Source: Yersinia similis (GTDB lineage: Bacteria > Pseudomonadota > Gammaproteobacteria > Enterobacterales > Enterobacteriaceae). Taken from it: a DNA stretch of 35,600 nucleotides. The position numbers and the translations under genes are program-made. Each line of letters opens with the position of its first letter. Positions within the stretch are counted from its first letter, which is position 1. The DNA lies in NCBI RefSeq assembly GCF_001053095.1, contig NZ_CGBP01000039.1:1-35600 (forward strand). The letters are read 5' to 3'. Below, piece by piece: positions 27,185 through 35,600 of this stretch. The notes under the pieces are model-generated. The model was not told the DNA's origin and did not search any database. It was given only the letters and a program-made list of their open reading frames with translations.

Positions 27185-27503
27185 AAGCATAAGCCACTCA
27201 TCCTGAGTAACTGCGCTCCTTGCATGGTGTATCCGTACCAACAATAAATTGACTATCTGATTGCTTTTGCTAAATAAACTCAACCAGAGAGCTGTGCATA
27301 GTAGCTCACTTTTTATCAAGCATTTCTTAACAGTACCTAAATGATAAGACATTATTGCCGTCCACAATGGCCGACGACTCACAAAACTATAATTTCACTT
27401 AGAGAAACAATAAAAAACGGTGCCAAAAGATAAACCCCCTTTTTTCTGCCTGATGCAGTTATAATCGCCCTATATAAGTAATCTCTAACGGAGACGACAA
27501 ATT

Positions 27504-28154
27504 TTGACCATCAGAAACTATAACTATCATATGACTCACTTCGTCATCAGTGCTCCGGATATTCGTCACCTACCACGGGATGAAGGTATTGAAGTCGCAT
27601 TCGCTGGCCGCTCAAACGCAGGTAAATCCAGCGCACTCAATACATTAACTAACCAAAAAAGTTTGGCCAGAACCAGTAAAACACCGGGGCGAACTCAGCT
27701 AATTAACTTATTTGAAGTGGTTGATGGTGTCCGCCTGGTGGACTTACCGGGTTATGGCTATGCCGAAGTGCCTGAGGAGATGAAACTCAAGTGGCAACGT
27801 GCTCTGGGTGAATATTTGCAGAAGCGTAACTGTCTAAAAGGATTAGTTGTACTGATGGATATTCGTCATCCATTGAAAGATTTGGATCAGCAGATGATTA
27901 CCTGGGCGGTCGCGGTCGGTACACCGGTTCTTTTGCTGTTGACCAAAGCGGATAAGCTGGCATCCGGTGCTCGTAAAGCACAATTAAACCTGGTGCGGGA
28001 AGCTATCATCCCATTTATGGGTGATATTCAGGTTGAGGCATTCTCATCACTGAAAAAGATTGGTGTCGATAAATTACGGGAAAAACTGGATACCTGGTTC
28101 AGTGAGATCCCACCAGAAGTCATGGCTGAAGAGTTTGACGGCGAAGGCGAGTAA
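27504..28154 (+). CDS. engB: ribosome-biogenesis GTPase EngB/YihA
   Basis: EngB (YsxC/YihA) is an essential TrmE-Era-class GTPase that helps late 50S assembly. The 216-aa protein has G1 GRSNAGKSS (35-43), the G2 Thr in [13 protein letters not shown]3 [10 protein letters not shown] and G4 TKAD (LLLTKADKL). The start codon is TTG at 27504, as in the E. coli gene, with GGAGACG upstream. The in-frame ATG at codon 10 is a possible alternative. It is transcribed divergently from csrC. Confidence 0.96.
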   Translation: MTIRNYNYHMTHFVISAPDIRHLPRDEGIEVAFAGRSNAGKSSALNTLTNQKSLARTSKTPGRTQLINLFEVVDGVRLVDLPGYGYAEVPEEMKLKWQRALGEYLQKRNCLKGLVVLMDIRHPLKDLDQQMITWAVAVGTPVLLLLTKADKLASGARKAQLNLVREAIIPFMGDIQVEAFSSLKKIGVDKLREKLDTWFSEIPPEVMAEEFDGEGE

Positions 28155-28164
28155 TTTATTACAA

Positions 28165-28186
28165 AACCAGCCCATATAGGCTGGTT
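28165..28186. other. hairpin after engB
   Basis: AACCAGCC and GGCTGGTT pair perfectly around a 6-base loop, 11 bases after the engB stop. It has no T-run on the plus strand and a short interrupted one on the minus strand, so it is only a possible terminator. A second stem (AGGGGCGA with TCGCCCT) follows at about 28192-28214. Nothing else is recognisable up to the spf terminator. Confidence 0.35.
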
Positions 28187-28338
28187 ACCCTCAGGGGCGA
28201 TGATTAAGTCGCCCTACATAACGCTTCCTGTTCCCGCCACTTAGCCAATCAGAATGATTAAACCGTATCTGCACAGTTACTCGCCTGATGAGCGCCTATC
28301 AGCTCAGGACTTACGTCAATAATGTCAGCAAAAGCCCC

Positions 28339-28447
28339 ATAAAAAACGCCCCAGTCAATAAATGACTGGGGCGGCTAATATACAGCCAAATCCGATTACG
28401 TGAAGTAAAAGGTCTGAAAGATAGAACATCTTACCTCTGTACCCTAC
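28339..28447 (-). ncRNA. spf: Spot 42 RNA
   Basis: From 28447 the minus strand reads GTAGGGTACAGAGGTAAGAT and continues nearly identical to E. coli Spot 42 through the unstructured target-pairing regions. It ends in the CGCCCCAGTCA hairpin and T-run at 28341-28346. Its position between engB and polA is conserved. Spot 42 is an Hfq-dependent, CRP-repressed sRNA that represses galK and many other secondary-carbon genes in glucose. The main differences from E. coli are near the terminator stem: the base change at the end of the small ORF and a loop of ATTTATTG type. The 109-nt size is inferred from the E. coli ends. Confidence 0.96.
28355..28429 (-). CDS. SpfP-like micro-ORF within Spot 42, C-terminally extended
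   Basis: E. coli Spot 42 also encodes SpfP, a 15-aa peptide reported to bind and block CRP. Here the first 15 codons are identical as I recall them (MFYLSDLLLHVIGFG), preceded by GAGGTAAG. The E. coli TGA stop is TGT in this sequence. The frame runs on for nine more residues (CILAAPVIY) to a TGA inside the terminator hairpin, giving 24 aa. Ribosomes completing it would enter the terminator stem. Whether it is translated in Yersinia is unknown. Confidence 0.55.
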   Translation of the reverse strand: MFYLSDLLLHVIGFGCILAAPVIY

Positions 28448-28605
28448 ATCGATAACTCTACATCATTTTTTCGCAGGGCAAAAGAATTTTTTGTTGTTTA
28501 GTTACACTAATTGTCACGATTCAGCCGACCTGTTTCCGACAAATTAGCCCTAAAATGTAGCTTAATTACATAAAACGCTTTGTTTATCGCCACTTACCCA
28601 CATAA

Positions 28606-31404
28606 CTAATGAGCTTGATCCCAGTTAGTCCCAACACCGACATCAACCTTCAATGGTACAGCCAGTTGCATACTTTGCTCCATCAACTCACGGATTTTCT
28701 GCTCAGCGCTTTCCAGCACACTTTCATGCACTTCAAAGACCAACTCATCGTGTACTTGCATGATTACACGTACCAAAGGTTCTGACTCTTGCTGTAACCA
28801 ACCATCCACCGCAATCATCGCCCGCTTGATAATATCCGCAGCCGTACCTTGCATAGGGGCATTAATCGCCTCACGTTCAGCCGCTTTTCGACGATTTGCA
28901 TTCCGTGAGTGAATATCCGGCAGATAGAGACGACGGCCATCCAGTGTCGTGACATAGCCCTGATCAGCAGCCTGCTTACGAGTACGCTCCATATACTCCA
29001 ACACCCCCGGATAACGCTCAAAATAGAGGTCCATATAGCGTTGAGCCTCCCCACGAGGGATCCCCAACTGGCGTGCCAGGCCAAAAGCACTCATGCCATA
29101 AATAAGACCAAAATTAATCGCTTTTGCGCTACGACGCTGCTCCGTCGTCACTTTTTCCAATGGCGAACCAAATACTTCAGCGGCGGTTGCCCGGTGAATA
29201 TCCTGCCCAGCAGCAAATGCAGTTAACAACCCGTTATCCTGCGACAAATGCGCCATAATACGCAGTTCGATTTGCGAGTAGTCCGCCGCCATAATGCGGT
29301 AGCCCTTTGGTGCAATAAAGGCCTGTCGGATACGTCGCCCCTCTTCATTACGCACAGGGATATTTTGTAGGTTAGGATCGCGGGAAGATAAGCGCCCGGT
29401 TGCTGTCACTGCCTGATGATAGGAAGTATGCACCCGACCAGAGACAGGGTTAATCATTAGCGGCAATTTGTCGGTGTAAGTACTTTTTAGTTTCGCCAGG
29501 CCACGATATTCCAGAATAACCTTCGGCAAAGGATAATCCAGAGCCAACTCAGCCAGCACTTCCTCATTTGTTGAGGCAGCACCTCCTGGTGTTTTCTTCA
29601 AGATAGGCAATTTTTGCTTTTCATAAAGAATAGCCTGTAGCTGTTTAGGTGATGCTAGGTTGAATGGCTCTTCAGCCAATTCATGGGCCTGCTTTTCCAG
29701 CTCATCCAAACGGATGGTGAGCTCTTTTGAGTGTGCAGCTAATATATTTTGATCAATCAATACGCCAGTCCGCTCAATACGAGACAAAATTGGCAATAGC
29801 GGCATCTCAATTTCCTGGAATACACGCTTGAGGCCTTCACTTTGCTGTAATTTTGGCCATAAGACCAAATGCAATTGAAGAGTGACATCAGCATCCTCTG
29901 CGGCATACGGGCCAGCTTGCTCCAAAGCAATCTGATTAAACGTTAGCTGATTTTTACCTTTACCAGCAATTTCTTCAAATGTAATCGTTTTATGATTGAG
30001 GTAGCGCTCCGCCAGACTGTCCATATCATGACGACCCGCAACACTATCCAAAACATAAGATTCCAACATGGTATCGAAGGCGATACCTTTTAGATCGATA
30101 CCATAATGGGCCAGCATGCTTTTATCGAACTTGAGGTTCTGCCCAACTTTAAGCGCCTTATCGTCTTCCAGCAGTGGTTTTAGTGTCGCCAGAACCCAGT
30201 CACGATCAAGTTGGGGTGGGGCATCCAGATAATCATGAGCCAGCGGCAGATAAGCCGCTTCTCCTGGAGCGACAGCAAAAGACATACCAATCAAGTTACT
30301 GCTAAGGGTATCAAGGCCATCAGTTTCAGTATCAAAAGCAAAAACTTCAGCGGCTTTAAGGCGCTCAATCCAATCAGCCAACGCTTTCTCATCTAGAATA
30401 GTCTGATAATTCTCTTGTGAAAGAGTTGCAGAGACCTCAGCAGTAGTTGCCGTATCTGCGACAACAAAAGATTGACTGCTTGTTTGCCCTGTTGGCCGAT
30501 CTTTTTTACTGTCCAACCACTTGCCAGCTTCTACATCAGCCAGCCAACGCTTAAATTCATAACGGCTAAATAACTGATGTAACTGTTTATCATCGGGAGG
30601 AGAAACGGTTAGCTCATCACAGGTTACATCCAACTCAACGTCTGTCTTAATGGTAGCCAATTTATAAGAGAGGTAAGCAACGTCTTTATTTTGCTCTAAC
30701 TTGGCCGACATTGTTTTCGCACCACGGAACGTCAATGTGGATATTTTATCCAGATTACTGAATAACGTATCCAACCCACCCAAACCTTGCAATAAAGCCT
30801 GTGCTGTTTTTTCGCCAACACCGGGTACTCCCGGAATATTATCGGAGGAGTCACCCATTAGAGCGAGAAAATCAATGATCAGTTCGGGAGGAACACCATA
30901 TTTATCGCAAACATCCTGCGGCCCTAAAATAGTGTTATTCATTGTATTGATTAAAGTGATATTCGGCGTAACTAATTGCGCCATATCTTTATCACCAGTA
31001 CTAATTAATACCGAATGGCCTGCTTTTTCGGCTTCCCGAGCTAAGGTGCCAATAACATCGTCGGCTTCGACCCCAGACACGACCAATAAAGGCAATCCCA
31101 TAGCTTTAACCATCTGATGAAGAGGCTCAATTTGCACCCGCAAATCATCCGGCATTGGCGGTCGATGGGATTTATATTCAGCAAAAAGTTCATCGCGGAA
31201 CGTTTTACCTTTTGCATCAAAAACTACTGCAACATGACTTGGCCGATATTGCAGCAAAAGACTGCGCAACATGTTCAGTACACCATACATCGCACCGGTT
31301 GGCTCTCCACTACCATTAGTCAGTGGTGGGAAAGCATGGTAAGCACGGTAGAGGTAAGAGGAACCGTCAACAAGGATCAATGGGTTTTCTGCAATCTGAG
31401 CCAT
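28606..31404 (-). CDS. polA: DNA polymerase I
   Basis: Pol I fills gaps and removes RNA primers during lagging-strand synthesis and repair. The product is 932 aa, against 928 aa in E. coli. The 5' nuclease domain (about 1-290) contains [13 protein letters not shown], the metal cluster in [10 protein letters not shown], and the helix-hairpin-helix [10 protein letters not shown]. The 3'-5' proofreading domain (about 330-520) has the Exo I motif FAFDTETDG (Asp358, Glu360), so proofreading should be active. The polymerase domain has motif [11 protein letters not shown], motif [15 protein letters not shown] and motif [10 protein letters not shown] (Asp886-Glu887). It is upstream of spf on the same strand. 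Confidence 0.98.
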   Translation of the reverse strand: MAQIAENPLILVDGSSYLYRAYHAFPPLTNGSGEPTGAMYGVLNMLRSLLLQYRPSHVAVVFDAKGKTFRDELFAEYKSHRPPMPDDLRVQIEPLHQMVKAMGLPLLVVSGVEADDVIGTLAREAEKAGHSVLISTGDKDMAQLVTPNITLINTMNNTILGPQDVCDKYGVPPELIIDFLALMGDSSDNIPGVPGVGEKTAQALLQGLGGLDTLFSNLDKISTLTFRGAKTMSAKLEQNKDVAYLSYKLATIKTDVELDVTCDELTVSPPDDKQLHQLFSRYEFKRWLADVEAGKWLDSKKDRPTGQTSSQSFVVADTATTAEVSATLSQENYQTILDEKALADWIERLKAAEVFAFDTETDGLDTLSSNLIGMSFAVAPGEAAYLPLAHDYLDAPPQLDRDWVLATLKPLLEDDKALKVGQNLKFDKSMLAHYGIDLKGIAFDTMLESYVLDSVAGRHDMDSLAERYLNHKTITFEEIAGKGKNQLTFNQIALEQAGPYAAEDADVTLQLHLVLWPKLQQSEGLKRVFQEIEMPLLPILSRIERTGVLIDQNILAAHSKELTIRLDELEKQAHELAEEPFNLASPKQLQAILYEKQKLPILKKTPGGAASTNEEVLAELALDYPLPKVILEYRGLAKLKSTYTDKLPLMINPVSGRVHTSYHQAVTATGRLSSRDPNLQNIPVRNEEGRRIRQAFIAPKGYRIMAADYSQIELRIMAHLSQDNGLLTAFAAGQDIHRATAAEVFGSPLEKVTTEQRRSAKAINFGLIYGMSAFGLARQLGIPRGEAQRYMDLYFERYPGVLEYMERTRKQAADQGYVTTLDGRRLYLPDIHSRNANRRKAAEREAINAPMQGTAADIIKRAMIAVDGWLQQESEPLVRVIMQVHDELVFEVHESVLESAEQKIRELMEQSMQLAVPLKVDVGVGTNWDQAH

Positions 31405-31471
31405 AGAGTTTCTTCATCTTTATTCAGCAAGGTCTGACGCTAAGAATGCCATAGCTGGCAGCAAGAGACGA

Positions 31472-31500
31472 ATTTTAGCATCCATTATTGTGCGAAAGTG
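31472..31500 (-). promoter_or_regulatory. candidate polA promoter
   Basis: On the minus strand TGCTAAAAT is an extended -10 box about 70 bases before the polA ATG. The upstream -35 candidate (TTCACT) has a poor 19-base spacing, so the extended -10 is the main evidence. Confidence 0.4.
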
Positions 31501-31534
31501 AACATTATTGCTCAGAGATCCTAAAGATCTAACC

Positions 31535-31684
31535 TGTGGATAATCTTGTGAATAAAAGTATGTGTGGATTATTTCCGTTATGATACCCTGCCGATAATAA
31601 TATTTAATTATATAAAAATCATTATGTTACATTTATTTATTTCTTTTCTCTTTGTAATAACTCCTTTATATCAATTGTGGATAT
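31535..31684 (-). promoter_or_regulatory. cluster of DnaA-box-like sites upstream of polA
   Basis: Read on the minus strand there is one perfect DnaA box, TTATCCACA (31535-31543). Two near matches in the same orientation follow, TAATCCACA (31563-31571) and ATATCCACA (31676-31684), in AT-rich DNA. DnaA has been reported to stimulate polA expression in E. coli, so a regulatory role is plausible. The sites lie upstream of the candidate promoter. Confidence 0.55.
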
Positions 31685-31916
31685 TACTTATTCCATTACA
31701 ATAAAAAGGCCAATTAACTTGCCTTATGAGTACCCAATCGCGACTGTCTTTTTTATTACTCATAACCGACAATATCTATTTTTAGTCTCACGAATATTGG
31801 TATCTATTGCTCCCTAAAATAGATAAACCTAAGCTAAACAGCATAAAGATAAATAAAAAATTAGTGTGTGGCTGCACTGTTGCGAGTACAGAAAATATGA
31901 GGATTTACGACAGCGA
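31685..31916. other. AT-rich non-coding DNA between polA and dsbA
   Basis: No convincing gene, terminator or repeat is visible. A 60-codon frame from 31807 runs into the ERIC and looks accidental. E. coli carries yihG and yihF in this interval and neither is present. Confidence 0.5.
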
Positions 31917-32043
31917 TATACCCAAAAAAATTCGAGTTGTAGGAAGGCGACAACAGAGTAAGTCCCTTGGAGTTTACACAAGTCAGTGACTGGGGTGAAC
32001 GAACGTAGCTAACACACATACAACTTGAAGCATGACAGGTATA
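31917..32043. repeat. full-length 127-bp ERIC element
   Basis: The ends TATACCC (31917) and CAGGTATA (to 32043) bound exactly 127 bp, the canonical ERIC length. The core contains GTCAGTGACTGGGGTGAACG, a close match to the ERIC2 primer consensus. It lies 46 bases downstream of the dsbA terminator, outside any gene. Confidence 0.92.
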
Positions 32044-32088
32044 GAAACATAATTGAAATATTGAGTAGAAATATCAGAGCAATGCAAT

Positions 32089-32124
32089 AAAGAGGGGGGC
32101 CAACAAAAGCTGGCCCCCCTCTTT
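32089..32124 (-). terminator. dsbA terminator
   Basis: AAAGAGGGGGGCCA pairs perfectly with TGGCCCCCCTCTTT (14 bp) around an 8-base loop, 10 bases beyond the dsbA stop. A/T tails on both sides make it potentially bidirectional. Confidence 0.92.
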
Positions 32125-32134
32125 ATATACCAAA

Positions 32135-32758
32135 TTATTTTTGAGTCAGCAGGAACGTAACGACATCCGCATACTGTTTAACATAATTATCCATTGAGCT
32201 GGTATCCATACCATCATTCTTAATCATATATTTTCCATTAACGAACATCGCAGGAACACCACGTAATTGTAAATCTTCAGCCGCTTTTTGTTGCTGAGCA
32301 ACTAATGATTTAACCACAAAGCTATTCAATGCAGCATCGTAGTCTTCACCACTGATACCCGCTTTGATAAAGACATTACGAATGTCGCCAGGAGTCTGTA
32401 CAGTTTGTGTCTTCTGCACACCTTCAAACATCAGTGGGGTGATTTTTTCTTCAACCCCCAACGCCATAGCAACAGCCCACGCTTGCGTCAGTTGCTTGCC
32501 GAGAGGACCAAGAAACTCAACATGGTAACGGGTCATTTTTGTCCCTTCAGGTAACGCTTTTTTTACTGCTTTAGGTACCTGATAAACTTCTTCAAACTGG
32601 TAACAATGTGGGCAATAGAAAGAGAAAAACTCCAGAACCTGAGGTTCGCCCGTTACTGGCTTATCTAACGTTAGATACTGCTTCCCATCGGTGAATTGTG
32701 CAGCCGTCACACTGAACGCCATCACGATACCAACGAGTGCTAACCATACATTTTTCAT
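32135..32758 (-). CDS. dsbA: periplasmic disulfide oxidoreductase DsbA
   Basis: DsbA introduces disulfides into exported proteins and is reoxidised by DsbB. The 207-aa precursor has a signal peptide ([19 protein letters not shown], cleavage likely after Ala19). A thioredoxin fold carries the redox motif Cys49-Pro-His-Cys52 (C30/C33 of the mature E. coli protein), and the cis-Pro loop is RGVPAMF near residue 168. The helical insertion domain is intact. In Yersinia it is required for folding of secretion-system and fimbrial components. It follows srkA by 27 bases and is probably co-transcribed with it. A strong terminator ends the unit. Confidence 0.97.
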   Translation of the reverse strand: MKNVWLALVGIVMAFSVTAAQFTDGKQYLTLDKPVTGEPQVLEFFSFYCPHCYQFEEVYQVPKAVKKALPEGTKMTRYHVEFLGPLGKQLTQAWAVAMALGVEEKITPLMFEGVQKTQTVQTPGDIRNVFIKAGISGEDYDAALNSFVVKSLVAQQQKAAEDLQLRGVPAMFVNGKYMIKNDGMDTSSMDNYVKQYADVVTFLLTQK

Positions 32759-32785
32759 ACTATAACAATCTCCATTATCTTAGCT

Positions 32786-33772
32786 TTAGTACATTGGCAT
32801 CAGCTGCAAAGGGGGTTCCTGCAACAGCTTAACCTGCTCAGTGAATGATGCCGTCTGTTGGAGCCAAAAATCAGATTCAGCCATCCACGGAAAACTCTTC
32901 GGAAATGCTGGGTCTTGCCAACGTCTGGCGACCCATGCAAGGTAATAAACCATCCGCATCGCGCGTAAGGGTTCAATTAGTGCTAATTCACGCTGATCAA
33001 AATCAGCAAACTCACTATAAGCTTCCAGCAATATATCCAACTGCATCAATTGGTCACGGCGATCGCCGTGTAATAGCATCCATAGATCTTGGATAGCAGG
33101 GCCATTCCTCGCATCATCTAAATCAACGAACACCGGGCCATCACGCCACAAAATATTTCCTGGATGGCAATCACCATGTAACCGTAAAGGTTGCCATTCA
33201 GTATGCCAATACTGCTTAATCGTTGTAGTGAGCAAATCTGTCGCCGCCAGAAATTTATCCCTTTGTTTTACCGGCACTAAATCACAATTGGCTAGTAGCT
33301 GACGCGGCTCAGTCAAATACTCTTCAATACCCATTGTTGGCCGGGCAACGAAAAGGCTATTACAAGCGGCCTGATGGATTCTGCCAAGAAAACACCCAAC
33401 CCATTCCAATTGGTCAAGATTATCAATTTCATACTGACGCCCACCAACACTTGGAAAAACGGCGAAGAAAAAACCACAGTGAGTATGCAAAGTATTGCCA
33501 TTGAGTCGCAATGGGGCGATTACCGGAATTTCTGACTCCGCCAAATCCAGAGAAAACTGATGCTCCTCTGTAATTTGTTCACAACTCCAACGCTCGGGGC
33601 GATAAAACTTCACCACATACCGTTTACTGTCTTCATCCATAAACTGATAGACACGGTTTTCGTAACTATTCAGCGCAGTTAACCCCGAATCTACCCGTAA
33701 TCCTGCCCCCTCAAGGGCATTCATAATCAGGTCAGGAGATAAGGTCTGAAAATTAAAAGCAGAGTTGTTCAT
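32786..33772 (-). CDS. srkA: stress response kinase A (YihE/RdoA)
   Basis: SrkA is a Ser/Thr protein kinase with the choline-kinase/APH fold, described in E. coli as a Cpx-regulated protector against death under envelope and oxidative stress. The protein is 328 aa, as in E. coli. The catalytic loop is LHGDCHPGNILW with Asp201 and Asn206, and the metal site is VFVDLDDARNGP with Asp217. The nucleotide-binding Lys is in RYVVKFYRPER. The N-terminus MNNSAFNFQTL matches the family. I could not find a convincing CpxR box (GTAAA-N5-GTAAA) in the 90-base gap to yihD, so Cpx control here is not shown. Confidence 0.96.
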   Translation of the reverse strand: MNNSAFNFQTLSPDLIMNALEGAGLRVDSGLTALNSYENRVYQFMDEDSKRYVVKFYRPERWSCEQITEEHQFSLDLAESEIPVIAPLRLNGNTLHTHCGFFFAVFPSVGGRQYEIDNLDQLEWVGCFLGRIHQAACNSLFVARPTMGIEEYLTEPRQLLANCDLVPVKQRDKFLAATDLLTTTIKQYWHTEWQPLRLHGDCHPGNILWRDGPVFVDLDDARNGPAIQDLWMLLHGDRRDQLMQLDILLEAYSEFADFDQRELALIEPLRAMRMVYYLAWVARRWQDPAFPKSFPWMAESDFWLQQTASFTEQVKLLQEPPLQLMPMY

Positions 33773-33862
33773 AACAACATTCAGTCTATATAAGTGACAG
33801 CAGCGCGCTGAGAATAATAAATAGTATCATTAAAGCCCCTATCTCCGCAGACAGGAGTATGA

Positions 33863-34132
33863 CTAATCTTTAATAATGCCACGAGCACGCAGCAGTGCTG
33901 TTTTAAAATCCTCTTCATAATCTTTTTTCAGGCCAGGGATCACCTCAGTTGATGCTGCGCCCCGCATTTTCAGATGATAGATAAGAACATCGTCCGTTAA
34001 ATCCGAAAACCCCCCCTTAAAACCCGCTTCTGTAGCCAACTTCTGTAAAAATTGTACCAAGTTTAAATCAGGCTCTTGCTGCCAGGCTGGGTGTAAAAGC
34101 TCAATCAATTCATTAACGCGATGGCATTTCAT
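33863..34132 (-). CDS. yihD: YihD family protein (DUF1040)
   Basis: The 89-aa cytoplasmic protein starts [29 protein letters not shown] and matches E. coli YihD in size and sequence. It is all-helical, without membrane segments or known catalytic motifs. The function is unknown. AGAGGAT precedes the ATG. It heads the yihD-srkA-dsbA run and is divergent from mobA. The 34133-34285 gap must hold both promoters. Confidence 0.93.
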   Translation of the reverse strand: MKCHRVNELIELLHPAWQQEPDLNLVQFLQKLATEAGFKGGFSDLTDDVLIYHLKMRGAASTEVIPGLKKDYEEDFKTALLRARGIIKD

Positions 34133-34285
34133 AGCAAATTTATCCTCTTCAAAAAGATGCTGACAAAGTAGCAGGGATATTCACGTAGGGAAAGAGAGCC
34201 TATTGTCAATAAAAGTAAATCCTGACCCCTCATGCTATTTACAGATACAATCCCTATGTCAATAGGAAGCAGCGGAGCAATAGAA

Positions 34286-34870
34286 ATGCAACCCAAGATT
34301 ACAGGCGTTATTCTCGCAGGGGGCCGTTCGTCCAGAATGGGCGGCAATGATAAGGGACTTACTCCTCTTAATGGAAAACCGCTATTTCAGTATGTTATCG
34401 ACAGATTCAAACCCCAAGTTGGTGATTTAGTGATTAATGCTAATCGCAACCAGGGGCTATATAAGGAAAGTGGAATCCCAGTCATTGACGATATCATTAC
34501 TGGCTTTGTGGGCCCACTGGCGGGGATGCATGCCGGATTAAGCTATTCAGCTACTGAGTGGGTCGTCTTTGCTCCCTGCGACGTTCCCTCTCTTCCTTCC
34601 GATTTAGTTTCTCAGCTTTGGCAAGGTAAAAAACAGGCACTCGCTGCCTATGCTAACGATGATGAAAGGGCACATCCAACTTTCGCATTGATGCATATCA
34701 GCCTAAAAATACAACTGGCTGAATACCTGAGAAAGGGTGACCGTAAGCTTATGTTATTTTTAGGCTCTATTAATGCTCAAAGTGTAAAATTTAGCGGGAA
34801 AGCTGACTTATTCAGCAACCTAAATACCCCGGCAGATTGCGACTTATGGGAACAAAAGAGAAGAGGCTAA
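34286..34870 (+). CDS. mobA: molybdenum cofactor guanylyltransferase MobA
   Basis: MobA transfers GMP from GTP to Mo-molybdopterin to make the bis-MGD cofactor of respiratory reductases such as nitrate and DMSO reductases. The 194-aa length equals E. coli MobA. The nucleotidyltransferase signature GVILAGGRSSRMGGNDKGL is at residues 6-24, with GPLAGMHAG and the metal-binding Asp in FAPCDVPSLP further on. The frame is open from 34232, but those extra 18 residues are not in the family and ATG 34286 has GGAG nine bases ahead. An ATG at 34256 is the alternative. mobB follows after 2 bases. Confidence 0.94.
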   Translation: MQPKITGVILAGGRSSRMGGNDKGLTPLNGKPLFQYVIDRFKPQVGDLVINANRNQGLYKESGIPVIDDIITGFVGPLAGMHAGLSYSATEWVVFAPCDVPSLPSDLVSQLWQGKKQALAAYANDDERAHPTFALMHISLKIQLAEYLRKGDRKLMLFLGSINAQSVKFSGKADLFSNLNTPADCDLWEQKRRG

Positions 34871-34872
34871 TT

Positions 34873-35403
34873 ATGAACGACAAGTCACCAGCGCTATTAG
34901 GAATAGCGGCTTACAGTGGCACAGGAAAAACGACTTTATTAAAAAGTCTTATCCCTTTGCTGCTGCAGCGACAAATTCGAGTAGGCTTAATCAAACATAC
35001 TCATCATAATATGGAAATCGATACCCCAGGCAAAGATAGCTATGAATTACGTAAGGCCGGCGCTCTACAGACACTGGTCGCCAGTGATTACCGCTGGGCA
35101 ATAATGACAGAAACCCCAGAACAACAGCCGTTAAATCTTCATTATCTTGCCAGCCGATTAGATGCCTCAGCGATAGACTTAATATTAGTTGAAGGCTTTA
35201 AACACGAGCCAATCAATAAAATTGCACTCTATAGAGAATCCATCGGTAAGCCTTTTTCTGGCTTGATCGATAAACATGTAATTGCTCTGGCAAGTGATAA
35301 ACCAATAGATACGATGGTAAAACAATTGGATATTAATCAGCCCGAACAGATTGCAGATTTTATCTATACCTGGTTAGAAAGTATTAGTTTTGAAGTAAAG
35401 TAA
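34873..35403 (+). CDS. mobB: MobB, GTP-binding partner of MobA
   Basis: MobB is a P-loop GTPase that binds MobA and is thought to supply GTP. It is not strictly essential for cofactor synthesis. The 176-aa product has the Walker A AYSGTGKTTLLK (about 13-24), followed by LIKHTHHNMEIDTPGKDSYELRKAGA and DLILVEGFKHEPINKI, all family hallmarks. The frame opens at 34837 inside mobA, but ATG 34873 follows GAGG and the mobA stop by 2 bases and gives the E. coli-like length. In E. coli the rrnA ribosomal operon lies beyond mobB. Confidence 0.95.
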   Translation: MNDKSPALLGIAAYSGTGKTTLLKSLIPLLLQRQIRVGLIKHTHHNMEIDTPGKDSYELRKAGALQTLVASDYRWAIMTETPEQQPLNLHYLASRLDASAIDLILVEGFKHEPINKIALYRESIGKPFSGLIDKHVIALASDKPIDTMVKQLDINQPEQIADFIYTWLESISFEVK

Positions 35404-35600
35404 TGCGGAGACAGTCATATAAAATTCTTTATAGGGTCCAAACATTCCTTATCACATGAACTTGAAAAGCTAGAAGCTCATATTTTGGCACTACCCATAA
35501 TTAATAATATTTACCGATGTGATATGAATTAATCGTGCAGGGCCATAACCATATGCCGTCATACCGCTTCTCCCGGTGATCGATTATACCCACAGTCTCC
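35404..35600. other. non-coding DNA after mobB
   Basis: There is no gene, ERIC or clear terminator in these 197 bases. By E. coli synteny an rRNA operon may lie beyond, but no 5S sequence is present within the window. Confidence 0.4.

Larger units (their letters stand above)
26925..27245 (-). ncRNA. csrC: CsrC regulatory RNA
   Basis: The position between yihI and engB is that of E. coli csrC. On the minus strand the region holds about 19 GGA triplets, the core of CsrA-binding sites, many as AGGA or AGGGA in predicted loops. The segment ACTCAGGATGAG (near 27205-27217) and the terminator GGCGACAGGTTAACCTGTCGCC are shared with E. coli CsrC. CsrC titrates the translational repressor CsrA and so controls carbon storage, motility and, in Yersinia, virulence regulators. 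The 3' end is set by the terminator. The 5' end (about 27245) is an estimate, as I could not fix the promoter. Two tandem 20-bp units (27145-27184) each add two GGA sites. Confidence 0.9.

Noticed and set aside
27313-27333. UvrY/GacA-like box (TGTTAAG...CTTGATA on the minus strand) upstream of csrC
   Set aside because: It deviates from TGTAAG-N6-CTTACA in spacing and bases. Too weak to report as a site.
26780-27382. 200-codon minus-strand frame and 140-codon plus-strand frame between yihI and engB
   Set aside because: Both run across the csrC sRNA, its terminator and an ERIC. Composition and Cys/Arg-rich translation are not protein-like.
28500-28522. CRP site upstream of spf
   Set aside because: Only one half-site (CGTGA on the minus strand) is present and the second half does not match, although CRP repression of spf is expected from E. 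coli.
31807-31989. 60-codon plus-strand frame between polA and dsbA
   Set aside because: Its second half is ERIC sequence and it has no ribosome-binding site. Probably accidental.
35404-35600. 5S rRNA or rRNA operon end after mobB
   Set aside because: Expected from E. coli synteny, but no 5S-like sequence is present in the last 197 bases.

Overview
The window is ordinary-looking enterobacterial core chromosome, almost certainly from Yersinia and most likely the Y. pseudotuberculosis/Y. pestis group. The proteins are close to their E. coli counterparts, and the gaps carry several ERIC palindromes (enterobacterial repetitive intergenic consensus), which are abundant in Yersinia. Names rest on recalled similarity to E. 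coli proteins and on visible motifs. No database search was run.

Layout. Positions 1-953 are a scar: an IS3-family insertion sequence with an internal deletion, next to the 3' tail of an unidentified gene, then AT-rich non-coding DNA. Positions 954-14532 match the E. coli 82-min order yicG, ligB, gmk, rpoZ, spoT, trmH, recG, gltS, xanP, yicH. A 134-bp palindromic gap follows. Positions 14667-35403 match the E. coli 87-min block in reverse order: yiiD/madA, dtd, yihY, yihX, typA, glnA, glnL, glnG, hemN, yihI, csrC, engB, spf, polA, dsbA, srkA, yihD, mobA, mobB. The join fits one inversion spanning oriC relative to E. coli.

How the genes work together. gmk-rpoZ-spoT-trmH-recG is a compact co-directional cluster covering GMP phosphorylation, the RNA polymerase omega subunit, (p)ppGpp turnover, tRNA methylation and fork rescue. 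xanP has a near-consensus PurR operator over its predicted start point. glnA-glnL-glnG is the nitrogen-control operon, and its promoter has CRP and NtrC sites plus a sigma-54 promoter in the E. coli geometry. Two regulatory RNAs are clear. CsrC sequesters CsrA and carries about 19 GGA triplets. Spot 42 (spf) is the CRP-linked carbon RNA. polA has DnaA-box-like sites upstream, dsbA-srkA is an envelope-stress pair, and mobA-mobB serves molybdenum-cofactor maturation.

I saw no defence island, CRISPR array, prophage or biosynthetic cluster. The least-described items are small. First, the Spot 42 micro-ORF loses its E. coli stop codon and is extended from 15 to 24 codons. Second, a 58-aa membrane/basic small gene lies between yihI and hemN and ends inside the hemN ribosome-binding region. 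Third, a tandem duplication adds GGA sites to CsrC. Fourth, the glnA leader is unusually long, and an ERIC lies in the glnA 3'UTR.
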